Origin: Streptococcus pseudopneumoniae
GTDB taxonomy: Bacteria > Bacillota > Bacilli > Lactobacillales > Streptococcaceae
Reading direction: 5' to 3'
Assembly: GCF_001074155.1 (NCBI RefSeq)
Contig: NZ_JUUZ01000025.1
Span: 1-53,009 of the forward strand
DNA length: 53,009 nucleotides
Part shown: positions 11,327 to 18,650 of the stretch, piece by piece
Numbering within the stretch: position 1 is the stretch's first letter
Layout of the letters: every line of letters begins with the position of its first letter
Translations under genes and position numbers: made by a program
Notes under the pieces: model-generated
Database searches by the model: none
Seen by the model: only the letters and a program-made list of their open reading frames with translations
What the model was told of the DNA's origin: nothing

Positions 11327-11497
11327 ATGAAATATTTTGAGGTTGAGTTAGAAAATCCTGATGAATTTTTAAAACTACAAACAGAAGATTTTGTGAAAGC
11401 TAATCGCTTGCTACTAAGGAAGATAATCCAGAGCGTTACAGTCTATGAAGAAAACTTCGTCATATCCTTTAAATCTGGCATCGAATTGGAAGTATGA
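11327..11497 (+). CDS. Small ORF resembling a serine recombinase C-terminal tail
   Basis: A 56-residue ORF with a GAGGGA ribosome site. A longer in-frame opening at 11270 lacks one. The sequence ends LLLRKIIQSVTVYEENF and then FKSGIELEV. This looks like the last beta-strand and helix seen at the C terminus of large serine recombinases, where a (L)LRxxIexIxV motif is followed by a FKxGIEIEI-like strand. It may be an N-terminally deleted recombinase remnant or an independent small protein. It lies just before the mef(E) promoter, where a recombinase would make sense in an ancestral element. Confidence 0.45.
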   Translation: MKYFEVELENPDEFLKLQTEDFVKANRLLLRKIIQSVTVYEENFVISFKSGIELEV

Positions 11498-11519
11498 GTC
11501 TCATTCCATAACTTTTATA

Positions 11520-11548
11520 TTGAACATATCATCTTGTTGTGTTATACT
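11520..11548 (+). promoter_or_regulatory. Promoter of the mef(E)-msr(D) operon
   Basis: TTGAAC (11520-11525), a 17-bp spacer and TATACT (11543-11548), about 40 bases upstream of the leader peptide. Boxes and spacing are close to consensus. Confidence 0.8.
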
Positions 11549-11588
11549 ATAAATTGATATAAACAAAGATGTAGGAGGAACCGAAACT

Positions 11589-11615
11589 ATGACAGCCTCA
11601 ATGCGTTTAAGATAA
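11589..11615 (+). CDS. mefEL: mef(E) leader peptide MTASMRLR
   Basis: An eight-codon ORF (MTASMRLR, then TAA) behind an AGGAGGA ribosome site. This peptide is the described leader of mef/msr elements. Macrolide-bound ribosomes stall on the leader and change the folding of the downstream RNA, so that transcription runs past an attenuator into mef(E). The attenuator hairpin with its T-run lies directly downstream, matching that mechanism. It is too short for ordinary gene calling. Confidence 0.85.
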   Translation: MTASMRLR

Positions 11616-11624
11616 GCTGGCAAT

Positions 11625-11662
11625 AAAAAAAGCAGAATCTATACCCGATGATAGGCTTTTTT
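11625..11662 (+). terminator. Attenuator between leader peptide and mef(E)
   Basis: AAAAAAGC pairs with GCTTTTTT around an inner CTAT/ATAG pair. This is the probable transcription attenuator controlled by translation of the MTASMRLR leader. Confidence 0.7.
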
Positions 11663-11778
11663 GTTGTGCTTATTTATACGATATTGAGCATTCATTAGTT
11701 ACGGTGAGGATATTGGTTATTTAACTATACCTTTATTTAACTATGTCTTTAATATGAATGTTTCCAAATTGTATGTAT

Positions 11779-11820
11779 GCAGACCAAAAGCCACATTGTG
11801 GGGTTTGGCCTGCATTTTTT
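11779..11820 (+). terminator. Second leader hairpin before mef(E)
   Basis: GCAGACCAAA pairs with TTTGGCCTGC (one mismatch) and is followed by ATTTTTTATT. It is a second potential terminator in the 266-base mef(E) leader. Confidence 0.7.
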
Positions 11821-11882
11821 ATTGCCTAGAATGCTATTCAAAATAGAAATTCAAGCAAAATAATATGCAGGAGATAATATAA

Positions 11883-13100
11883 ATGGAAAAATACAACAAT
11901 TGGAAACGAAAATTTTATGCAATATGGGCAGGGCAAGCAGTATCATTAATCACTAGTGCCATCCTGCAAATGGCGATTATTTTTTACCTTACAGAAAAAA
12001 CAGGATCTGCGATGGTCTTGTCTATGGCTTCATTAGTAGGTTTTTTACCCTATGCGATTTTGGGACCTGCCATTGGTGTGCTAGTGGATCGTCATGATAG
12101 GAAGAAGATAATGATTGGTGCCGATTTAATTATCGCAGCAGCTGGTGCAGTGCTTGCTATTGTTGCATTCTGTATGGAGCTACCTGTCTGGATGATTATG
12201 ATAGTATTGTTTATCCGTAGCATTGGAACAGCTTTTCATACCCCAGCACTCAATGCGGTTACACCACTTTTAGTACCAGAAGAACAGCTAACGAAATGCG
12301 CAGGCTATAGTCAGTCTTTGCAGTCTATAAGCTATATTGTTAGTCCGGCAGTTGCAGCACTCTTATACTCCGTTTGGGATTTAAATGCTATTATTGCCAT
12401 CGACGTATTGGGTGCTGTGATTGCATCTATTACGGTAGCAATTGTACGTATACCTAAGCTGGGTAATCAAGTGCAAAGTTTAGAACCAAATTTCATAAGG
12501 GAGATGAAAGAAGGAGTTGTGGTTCTGAGACAAAACAAAGGATTGTTTGCCTTATTACTCTTAGGAACACTATATACTTTTGTTTATATGCCAATCAATG
12601 CACTATTTCCTTTAATAAGCATGGAACACTTTAATGGAACGCCTGTGCATATTTCTATTACGGAAATTTCCTTTGCATTTGGGATGCTAGCAGGAGGCTT
12701 ATTATTAGGAAGATTAGGGGGCTTCGAAAAGCATGTATTACTAATAACAAGTTCATTTTTTATAATGGGGACCAGTTTAGCCGTTTCGGGAATACTTCCT
12801 CCAAATGGATTTGTAATATTCGTAGTTTGCTGTGCAATAATGGGGCTTTCGGTGCCATTTTATAGCGGTGTGCAAACAGCTCTTTTTCAGGAGAAAATTA
12901 AGCCTGAATATTTAGGACGTGTATTTTCTTTGATCGGAAGTATCATGTCACTTGCTATGCCAATTGGGTTAATTCTTTCTGGATTCTTTGCTGATAAAAT
13001 CGGTGTAAATCATTGGTTTTTACTATCAGGTATTTTAATTATTGGCATTGCTATAGTTTGCCAAATGATAACTGAGGTTAGAAAATTAGATTTAAAATAA
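11883..13100 (+). CDS. mef(E): Macrolide efflux MFS transporter Mef(E)
   Basis: A 405-residue, 12-helix major facilitator antiporter that expels 14- and 15-membered macrolides across the cytoplasmic membrane. It starts MEKYNNWKRKFYAIWAGQ. The MFS motif A is seen as GVLVDRHDRKKIM after helix 2, and the length is exactly that of the Mef family. The MTASMRLR leader, the 119-base gap to msr(D) and the Tn5252-like neighbours favour the mef(E) (Mega) subtype over mef(A), but I cannot align alleles here. The Mef and MsrD proteins act together for high resistance. Confidence 0.95.
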   Translation: MEKYNNWKRKFYAIWAGQAVSLITSAILQMAIIFYLTEKTGSAMVLSMASLVGFLPYAILGPAIGVLVDRHDRKKIMIGADLIIAAAGAVLAIVAFCMELPVWMIMIVLFIRSIGTAFHTPALNAVTPLLVPEEQLTKCAGYSQSLQSISYIVSPAVAALLYSVWDLNAIIAIDVLGAVIASITVAIVRIPKLGNQVQSLEPNFIREMKEGVVVLRQNKGLFALLLLGTLYTFVYMPINALFPLISMEHFNGTPVHISITEISFAFGMLAGGLLLGRLGGFEKHVLLITSSFFIMGTSLAVSGILPPNGFVIFVVCCAIMGLSVPFYSGVQTALFQEKIKPEYLGRVFSLIGSIMSLAMPIGLILSGFFADKIGVNHWFLLSGILIIGIAIVCQMITEVRKLDLK

Positions 13101-13120
13101 ACAATATTGGAGGAATATTT

Positions 13121-13141
13121 ATGTATCTTATTTTCATGTAA
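13121..13141 (+). CDS. msrDL: msr(D) leader peptide MYLIFM
   Basis: A six-codon ORF (MYLIFM, then TAA) with a TTGGAGGAA ribosome site in the mef(E)-msr(D) gap. This peptide is the described msr(D) leader. Ribosomes stall on it in the presence of erythromycin, and the stall permits msr(D) expression. A strong GCAGGG/CCCTGC hairpin follows 18 bases later, in line with attenuation. Confidence 0.82.
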   Translation: MYLIFM

Positions 13142-13158
13142 CTCTTCCTGCTAAAATC

Positions 13159-13174
13159 GCAGGGTTTTCCCTGC
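13159..13174 (+). promoter_or_regulatory. Hairpin in the msr(D) leader
   Basis: A perfect GCAGGG tttt CCCTGC hairpin between the MYLIFM leader and msr(D). It is the likely attenuating structure and has no long T-run of its own. Confidence 0.6.
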
Positions 13175-13219
13175 ATACAAGCAAATGAAAGCATGCGATT
13201 ATAGACAGGAGGAAATGTT

Positions 13220-14683
13220 ATGGAATTAATATTAAAAGCAAAAGACATTCGTGTGGAATTCAAAGGACGCGATGTTTTAGATATAAATGAATTAGAAGTA
13301 TATGATTATGACCGTATTGGTTTAGTAGGAGCAAATGGTGCTGGAAAAAGCACTTTACTCAGGGTACTTTTAGGAGAATTAACTCCCCCAGGATGTAAAA
13401 TGAATCGTCTGGGTGAACTTGCCTATATTCCCCAGTTGGACGAAGTAACTCTGCAGGAGGAAAAAGATTTTGCACTTGTAGGCAAGCTAGGTGTTGAGCA
13501 ATTAAATATACAGACTATGAGCGGTGGTGAAGAAACAAGGCTTAAAATAGCACAGGCCTTATCGGCACAGGTTCATGGTATTTTAGCGGATGAACCTACG
13601 AGCCATTTAGACCGTGAAGGAATTGATTTTCTAATAGGACAGCTAAAATATTTTACAGGTGCACTGTTAGTTATTAGCCATGACCGCTATTTTCTTGATG
13701 AAATAGTAGATAAAATATGGGAACTGAAAGATGGCAAAATCACTGAGTATTGGGGAAACTATTCTGATTATCTTCGTCAGAAAGAGGAAGAACGTAAGAG
13801 CCAAGCTGCAGAATACGAACAATTTATTGCGGAACGTGCCCGATTGGAAAGGGCTGCGGAGGAAAAGCGAAAACAGGCTCGTAAAATAGAACAGAAGGCA
13901 AAAGGTTCTTCAAAGAAAAAAAGTACTGAAGACGGAGGGCGTTTAGCTCATCAAAAATCAATAGGAAGTAAGGAAAAAAAGATGTATAATGCTGCTAAAA
14001 CCCTAGAGCACAGGATTGCGGCCTTAGGAAAAGTAGAAGCTCCGGAAGGCATTCGCAGAATTCGTTTCAGGCAAAGTAAAGCATTGGAGCTCCATAATCC
14101 ATACCCTATAGTCGGTGCAGAAATTAATAAAGTATTTGGGGATAAGGCTCTGTTTGAAAATGCATCTTTTCAAATTCCGTTAGGAGCAAAAGTGGCGTTA
14201 ACTGGTGGTAATGGAATCGGAAAAACAACTTTAATCCAAATGATCTTAAACCATGAAGAAGGAATTTCTATTTCGCCTAAGGCAAAAATAGGTTACTTTG
14301 CACAGAATGGTTACAAGTACAACAGTAATCAGAATGTTATGGAGTTTATGCAGAAGGATTGTGACTACAATATATCAGAAATTCGTTCAGTGCTAGCATC
14401 TATGGGGTTCAAACAGAACGATATTGGAAAAAGTTTATCTGTTTTAAGCGGTGGAGAAATTATAAAATTGTTGCTTGCTAAAATGCTCATGGGTAGATAT
14501 AACATCCTAATAATGGATGAACCCAGTAACTTCCTTGACATACCAAGTTTAGAGGCTTTGGAAATACTAATGAAGGAGTACACCGGAACTATCGTGTTTA
14601 TCACCCACGATAAACGATTACTCGAAAATGTAGCAGATGTAGTTTATGAAATTAGAGATAAGAAAATAAATCTGAAACATTAA
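13220..14683 (+). CDS. msr(D): ABC-F ribosomal protection protein Msr(D) (Mel)
   Basis: A 487-residue ABC-F ATPase without membrane segments. ABC-F proteins of this class enter the ribosomal E site and dislodge macrolides. Domain 1 has the Walker [10 protein letters not shown] at 37-45 and the signature SGGE at 101-104. A Lys/Arg/Glu-rich interdomain linker covers about 190-260. Domain 2 has GGNGIGKTT near 335 and [21 protein letters not shown] site precedes it. It is co-transcribed with mef(E) and additionally controlled by its own leader. Identification is secure. Confidence 0.95.
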
Positions 14684-14771
14684 ATTTAAGGTAGTCGCTG
14701 GTCAGTATAGTCTGTTCTGGTTGGCGACTCCATTGTTAAAGAGTATAAAGACTTTAGATTTTATGAATATT

Positions 14772-14808
14772 AAAAATAGGAACAGTCAATTGAACTGCTC
14801 CTATTTTT
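14772..14808. terminator. Bidirectional terminator between msr(D) and the leftward cassette
   Basis: AAAATAGGAACAGT and ACTGCTCCTATTTT pair with one mismatch and have T-runs on both strands. A second weaker stem (AGTCGC/GCGACT) lies at about 14703-14727. Confidence 0.75.
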
Positions 14809-15100
14809 CTGCTAAATATATTGTAGTTTTCTTATATGTATAATGATAGATTAGCGGATTCTCATCTACGGTACTTACTTCAAATATGAAGAAGTGATCG
14901 CGGTTATCTCTGGACTTTTCCTTATTGAGGACAAAGTAATTCTTACGTGAAGTCGCCATTGTTTTTAGGATATCATCAGTTAGGAAGGTCAATGGAATAT
15001 TCATGTTAGAGTAGCGGTAGAAGTCACGTTCAAAATCTTGGTAGCTCTCGCTATAATAGTCCATTTGTAGGTGATTACGCTGAAACTCAAGCTGATTCAT
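14801..15100 (-). CDS. DUF5960 family protein
   Basis: A 99-residue protein starting MNQLEFQRNHLQMDYYSESY, with a GAGGAGGTG ribosome site before the ATG at 15100. A longer frame to 15124 lacks one. The pattern fits the small DUF5960 family that accompanies umuC-type cassettes on streptococcal integrative elements. No catalytic motif is visible. It is the last gene of the leftward operon and overlaps the preceding YolD-like gene by 14 bases. Its function is unknown. Confidence 0.65.
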   Translation of the reverse strand: MNQLEFQRNHLQMDYYSESYQDFERDFYRYSNMNIPLTFLTDDILKTMATSRKNYFVLNKEKSRDNRDHFFIFEVSTVDENPLIYHYTYKKTTIYLAEK

Positions 15101-15455
15101 AGAGCACCTCCTCGACAAGTTCAATACTAATAATGTCTTTTAATTTCAAATTGATGTGACCTGTTGTAGTTTTTATCAAAATGAAATCTTTGGTCAGACT
15201 TGGTATTGTTCCAGTGTAGGAAACACGCTTGTTTTTTTCAATCACTTGAATGCGTGTGCGTAGCTGCCCGGCGTATACTTGACTGAGGAGTAATAATTTC
15301 TTCTCTAGTGATAAGTCAGACATGTACGTTACTTTGTTTGTATCATCAGAGAGTGCTGATGCATGTTCAGATAGGAAAAAGCCCATCCATTTTTGCATCT
15401 TTGTATCCTGGTACTCTCTTGCTGATTGAAATGGTAAATATGAACGGTCAATCAT
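15087..15455 (-). CDS. YolD-like protein
   Basis: A 122-residue protein with the shape of YolD-like proteins. An early segment (KMQKWMGFFLSEHASAL) matches the RGxxKWxxMxLPEH-type core, and a C-terminal Sm-like beta region (SYTGTIPSLTKDF) ends with KDIISIEL. In Firmicutes YolD-like genes are typically paired with a Y-family polymerase gene of the UvrX/UmuC type, and that is the arrangement here. Their role is unknown; accessory action in translesion synthesis is often suspected. The family call is from motif memory only. Confidence 0.6.
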   Translation of the reverse strand: MIDRSYLPFQSAREYQDTKMQKWMGFFLSEHASALSDDTNKVTYMSDLSLEKKLLLLSQVYAGQLRTRIQVIEKNKRVSYTGTIPSLTKDFILIKTTTGHINLKLKDIISIELVEEVLYESA

Positions 15456-15467
15456 ATCAAATCCTTT

Positions 15468-15803
15468 CTATGCAGAGGCAAGGGTATTTTTATCAAATTG
15501 AATCGTAAAACCTTGAATTCCCCCACCTGTGTAACATTCTTTAAAGCGATTGATTACCTCAGTATAGATTATCACAGATGAGCTTGTTGGCTTAATGCTA
15601 AATGTAAATTCCAATGGTAATCGGTTTTCAGATTTAGCATGTACTAGTCGTATCGATATTTCAGTTGTTTTGAGTTTTCTCTGACGAAGTTTTGAAGTTG
15701 CTGTTTCAACGATTCCATGTAAAAATCTTTCAAGCATTTCAATATCATTACATCCTTTGCTACGGATTTCTGAAAATTGTACTGTATTTTTTTCTTGTTT
15801 CAT
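15468..15803 (-). CDS. Small protein resembling a Y-polymerase little-finger domain
   Basis: A 111-residue ORF overlapping the umuC tail by four bases (ATGA), so translation is coupled. The segment TATSKLRQRKLKTTEISIRLVHAKSE followed by a beta strand and IYTEVINRFKECYTGGGIQGFTIQF resembles the LRQRxLxxxxIxIxL ... GIRxIGIxF layout of the little-finger domain of UmuC-like polymerases. It has none of the catalytic palm. It may be a duplicated, stand-alone version of that domain or merely a coincidental alpha/beta pattern. Confidence 0.5.
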   Translation of the reverse strand: MKQEKNTVQFSEIRSKGCNDIEMLERFLHGIVETATSKLRQRKLKTTEISIRLVHAKSENRLPLEFTFSIKPTSSSVIIYTEVINRFKECYTGGGIQGFTIQFDKNTLASA

Positions 15804-16045
15804 TTTAATCCCTCCAATCCACCCGCGGAATGACCACCGATAAGTTTACTGCGTTCAATATTTCTGGAACCTTCAGTTAGGACGGTTCCTTTTTGTATGG
15901 CTAAAAAACCAAACTGTTCTCTGACAACATCAATAGCTGTCTGAAGTCTATTATCTTTTTCAATTTGTTCTACATCATCAAAGAGTGATAGTAGAGTATA
16001 GCTTTCATCTACGAAGCCACTATAAGATACACCAATTTGTCTCAC
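15800..16045 (-). pseudogene. UmuC-like polymerase, C-terminal part downstream of a frameshift
   Basis: The 81-codon frame begins MRQIGVSYSGFVDESYTLLSLFDD and ends IERSKLIGGHSAGGLEGLK, the classic C terminus of plasmid- and ICE-borne UmuC/ImpB proteins. In normal homologues it is continuous with the palm and finger domains. Here it lies in a different frame from the upstream part. Adding one base in the A-run at 16061-16066 (coding strand) would join them through RKKYTSGAVRQIGV. The ATG at 16045 has no good ribosome site, though it overlaps the upstream stop. Confidence 0.75.
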
Positions 16046-17214
16046 TGCACCAGAGGTGTATTTTTTCGGAATAATTCAAGTACATGACCAACCATTGTTT
16101 TTGGAAGATTTGCGGGGTCAATCTTTTTCTGAGCATTTATTGATTTTTTCATCTCAGTCCTAGAATAGCCAATATGAATAGAAACGACAGTAGCTTTTTT
16201 ATGTGCCGAGCGAAGACGGTTAGCAACCTGGTCAGCCATTTCAGCTAATACAATTTCAATTTCTCTTTGGGTTTTGTAATCTCTAGGAAGTACTTGAGAA
16301 TTACCCAATCCTCGTGATTTTGGTTTATAGGGGTCATGGACGTTGCTCTCGTCAACTCCATTTGCGTGAAACCAAAGTTGAACACCGACTTTACCGAATT
16401 CTTTTTTGAGAATATCAGGATTGAAATTAGCTAGATCTTTGATTGAATGAATACCAAGTTTTTGTAAATGAATCTCAGTTTTACTACCAATACCCCAAAA
16501 GTCCGTTAATTTTGGAATAGACCATACCTTGGATTCTACATCTTGGTATGACCAGTTAGCCCTCATAGTAGCAGTTTTCTTAGCTTCATTATCTAGAGCC
16601 AATTTAGCTAGAAGAGGGTTGGAATTACTCATTCCAACAGTTGAGATAATACCTGTTTTGCGATAAATATCTCTCTGAATCATTGCCGAAACATTATCTA
16701 ACTTATCTTTCCTTGACATTGACTTATCAGAAATAAAGTAAGAAAGTGAGCTAGTAAGGTCAATAAAGCCTTCATCGATTGAATAGGGGAGAATGTCATC
16801 TGGAGCAGCGTAGTCTTGAAAGATATGTTGAATCTCTAAATTCTTCTCGATATATCTGTCCATACGAGGAGGAACAATGAGTGTACGCATTGCCCAGTGT
16901 TCGATGAAAGATTTATACTTGGGTGTTACCTCAATGCCCTGCTTCCATGCATTCTGATAACTGAATTTACGAGTGTTTACGTCAAAAGGCAAGTCGTAGG
17001 AACGCCCTACATTTGCTTTTCCGAATACTTTCTTAAACATAGGAGAGGAAGCAAGTATTAATCCTGCTGAGTTATCTGCTCGGCTCATGACGCATAATGA
17101 TGTATAGAGCGGATGCAAACCTCTATCTACACATTCAACCGAAGCGTAAAAGGACTTCATATCGAGGAAGGCTATGTCACTTTGAGGTTCTATAGAGTAG
17201 TCGATATAGCCCAT
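16042..17214 (-). pseudogene. umuC: UmuC-like Y-family DNA polymerase, N-terminal part (frameshifted)
   Basis: The 390-codon frame carries the polymerase core: LDMKSFYASVECVD with catalytic Asp18, and YSIDEGFIDLT with Asp147/Glu148. It then has the thumb with FWGIGSKTEIHLQKLGI (helix-hairpin-helix) and part of the little finger. It stops prematurely at RKNTPLVQ. The remainder lies in another frame downstream, so the usual protein of about 470 residues is split. Active residues are intact, so a truncated polymerase might still be made, but it would lack the end that normally contacts DNA and the sliding clamp. Confidence 0.8.
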
Positions 17215-17218
17215 AGGA

Positions 17219-17347
17219 TCATCTCCGTTTGAGTTTTTCTAGCTCTTCGATAAGTTCTCCAATGTAATCAGTGATGTCGTATTCGAACTTGTCGGGAGTA
17301 AAGATAATACGTTCGCCCTTTATGTAAATCATTTCTTTAACGTTCAT
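17219..17347 (-). CDS. Small ORF (42 aa) of the umuC operon
   Basis: An ORF of 42 codons, MNVKEMIYIKGERIIFTPDK onward, ending in acidic and basic residues (EELEKLKRR). A GAGGAGGGTGAC ribosome site precedes it. It overlaps the end of the previous ORF by 11 bases and ends four bases before umuC, an arrangement that argues for a real, coupled gene. I recognise no family. Its position between a repressor and a Y-polymerase is typical of small SOS-cassette genes. Confidence 0.6.
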   Translation of the reverse strand: MNVKEMIYIKGERIIFTPDKFEYDITDYIGELIEELEKLKRR

Positions 17348-17564
17348 TGGTATTGTCACCCTCCTCGGTCATAGCAATTAAAATAGAATCTTCTATCAAA
17401 AAAGCGTAAGGATAGATTTTTGCATCATCATTTTGAGGAATAAGAATTTCATCGAAACTTTCATTCTCTAGTCGCTCTTCAAAGTTGTCCATATTGAAGA
17501 TTTCAACTTTACAATCAGGATTGAAACCGTATGTTCCAAGTTCTAAAATATCTTTTAATTTCAT
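17337..17564 (-). CDS. Small acidic protein of the SOS-like cassette
   Basis: A 75-residue acidic protein (MKLKDILELGTYGFNPDC onward) with a GGGAG site, starting two bases after the repressor stop, so it is surely co-transcribed with it. The first 20 residues resemble the beginning of small mobile-element proteins with a KLKDILE...Y/F pattern, but no domain can be named. No catalytic residues or membrane segment are visible. Confidence 0.6.
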   Translation of the reverse strand: MKLKDILELGTYGFNPDCKVEIFNMDNFEERLENESFDEILIPQNDDAKIYPYAFLIEDSILIAMTEEGDNTNER

Positions 17565-17566
17565 GA

Positions 17567-18256
17567 CTACACTCCCTCGACAGGCATAAAGTGGCCTACA
17601 ACCAGACCAACAATTCTTGGTTCATCCTCATAAGGGATGAACTTATCTGGATAGTCCTTATTCAAAGAAACCATTCTGAACCCATCATCTTCACGGTAAA
17701 GCTTTTTAATATAGACAGCATCATTCCATGATAAAGCATAGACAACCCCATCATAGTCGAAGCCGTTTGAACGAATAAGTGCGACTTCGCCACTCTTATA
17801 GACAGGCTCCATAGAATCTCCCTCAATCCAAGCTGCAATGTCATAACCGTATTGTTCCTCATCTGAGTAGACTATTTCAGTTTCAAACTCGTCAAAGAAG
17901 CCCTCACCAAGACCAGCAGACAGTTGAACATCTGATAGTACTTGGACAGAGAAAAGTGGAGTGACGTTTGAGGTTTGTTGAGAAAGTAGAAGTTCCTCAA
18001 CATATTCCTCTGCCTTTATCTGATTGTCAGGAGATAACTGAAGATAGTTATTGACAATATTGTATTCAGATTCAAAATAGGTAACAGGGACATCTAGGAT
18101 TTTAGATAAAGCGGTGAGGTGTTTTTGATTAGGCACAGTTTTACCACTTTCCCAATGGTTATATGCGACACGGCTTATCGCTAACTCTATTGCAATACTG
18201 GTTTGAGAAAGACCAAATTCTTCCCTTTTTGCTTTTAAACGAAATTTTGAAAACAT
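17567..18256 (-). CDS. Self-cleaving XRE/S24 repressor (HdiR/LexA-like)
   Basis: A 229-residue repressor. The N-terminal helix-turn-helix (about 5-60) is of the XRE type: LSQTSIAIELAISRVAYNHWESGK. The C-terminal S24 peptidase domain has the cleavage site Ala114-Gly115 in LSAGLGEG, nucleophile Ser148 in GDSMEP and general base Lys184 in VYIKK. RecA-stimulated self-cleavage would relieve repression after DNA damage. Streptococci generally lack a LexA regulon, and HdiR-type repressors fill that role. It heads the leftward umuC cassette. A perfect 26-bp palindrome lies 12 bases upstream of its start. Confidence 0.88.
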   Translation of the reverse strand: MFSKFRLKAKREEFGLSQTSIAIELAISRVAYNHWESGKTVPNQKHLTALSKILDVPVTYFESEYNIVNNYLQLSPDNQIKAEEYVEELLLSQQTSNVTPLFSVQVLSDVQLSAGLGEGFFDEFETEIVYSDEEQYGYDIAAWIEGDSMEPVYKSGEVALIRSNGFDYDGVVYALSWNDAVYIKKLYREDDGFRMVSLNKDYPDKFIPYEDEPRIVGLVVGHFMPVEGV

Positions 18257-18267
18257 TAGTCTACACC

Positions 18268-18293
18268 TTTTGTTAATTTATAAATTAACAAAA
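18268..18293. promoter_or_regulatory. Perfect 26-bp palindromic operator
   Basis: TTTTGTTAATTTA is followed immediately by its exact reverse complement. It sits between the leftward -10 box and the repressor start, the expected place for an autoregulatory operator of the S24 repressor. Confidence 0.75.
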
Positions 18294-18320
18294 TTATATC
18301 AAAATGTAAGATAATTTCAA
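18293..18320 (-). promoter_or_regulatory. Leftward promoter of the SOS-like cassette
   Basis: On the - strand TTGAAA (18320-18315), a 16-bp spacer and TATAAT (18298-18293). The -10 touches the palindrome. Confidence 0.75.
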
Positions 18321-18356
18321 CTAGAAAGTTAGAATAAATTTTCGGATTTTAAAAAC

Positions 18357-18385
18357 TTGAAAAAACAATGTTTTTGTGATATTAT
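18357..18385 (+). promoter_or_regulatory. Rightward divergent promoter facing tail copy B2
   Basis: TTGAAA (18357-18362), a 17-bp spacer and TATTAT (18380-18385) with an extended TG. The spacer region holds an AAAAAC aat GTTTTT inverted repeat (18361-18375) that could be a second operator. It leads into a tiny ORF at 18419. Confidence 0.7.
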
Positions 18386-18418
18386 GTTTACACAATGAAT
18401 ATTAAAGAAGGTGACATT

Positions 18419-18457
18419 ATGCATGTCGAGTGTGTAGCTTTGCTGGTAAAAGCCTAG
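18419..18457 (+). repeat. rlmCD-tail remnant B2, read as MHVECVALLVKA
   Basis: Twelve codons and a stop encode MHVECVALLVKA, a start codon fused to the HVECVALLVKA end of an RlmCD homologue. An AAGAAGGTGA site precedes the ATG. This looks like the end of an integrative element: promoter, ribosome site and ATG from the element, then the attachment core and the displaced target-gene tail. A functional peptide is unlikely. Confidence 0.7.
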
Positions 18458-18483
18458 AAACCTTGTAACGAAAGAGATAATCG

Positions 18484-18507
18484 AAAGCCTTGATTGTAAG
18501 GCTTTTT
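18484..18507 (+). terminator. Terminator of tail copy B2
   Basis: AAAGCCTT gattgt AAGGCTTTTT, nearly identical to the terminators at 10962 and 21855. Confidence 0.85.
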
Positions 18508-18602
18508 ATAGTTAAGTCTTTATTACTAAATACTGAATACAAAATATTAAAAAGGTATAAAAGTATCCTAATTTAAATATTTATATTTTAAAAAGAAAAT
18601 AA

Positions 18603-18632
18603 TTGACACAAGTGTAACACCTGTGATAGAAT
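18603..18632 (+). promoter_or_regulatory. Promoter and operator of the RHH gene
   Basis: TTGACA (18603-18608) and an extended -10 TGaTAGAAT (18627-18632), 18 bp apart. The spacer contains GTGTAACACCTGTGATA (18612-18628), repeated in modified form before the ATP-grasp gene. The position suggests autorepression. Confidence 0.7.
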
Positions 18633-18650
18633 TGACTTGAGGTGAAGAAA

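Larger units (their letters stand above)
11257..16045. mobile_element. Mega-type macrolide efflux genetic assembly (limits approximate)
   Basis: Mega elements are known as modules of about 5.4-5.5 kb with mef(E), mel (msrD) and leftward ORFs like those of Tn5252. Here the promoter, MTASMRLR leader, mef(E), MYLIFM leader and msr(D) are all present, with the 119-bp mef-msr spacer, followed by convergent leftward Tn5252-like ORFs. I cannot see clean terminal repeats, so both ends are estimates. Confidence 0.7.
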
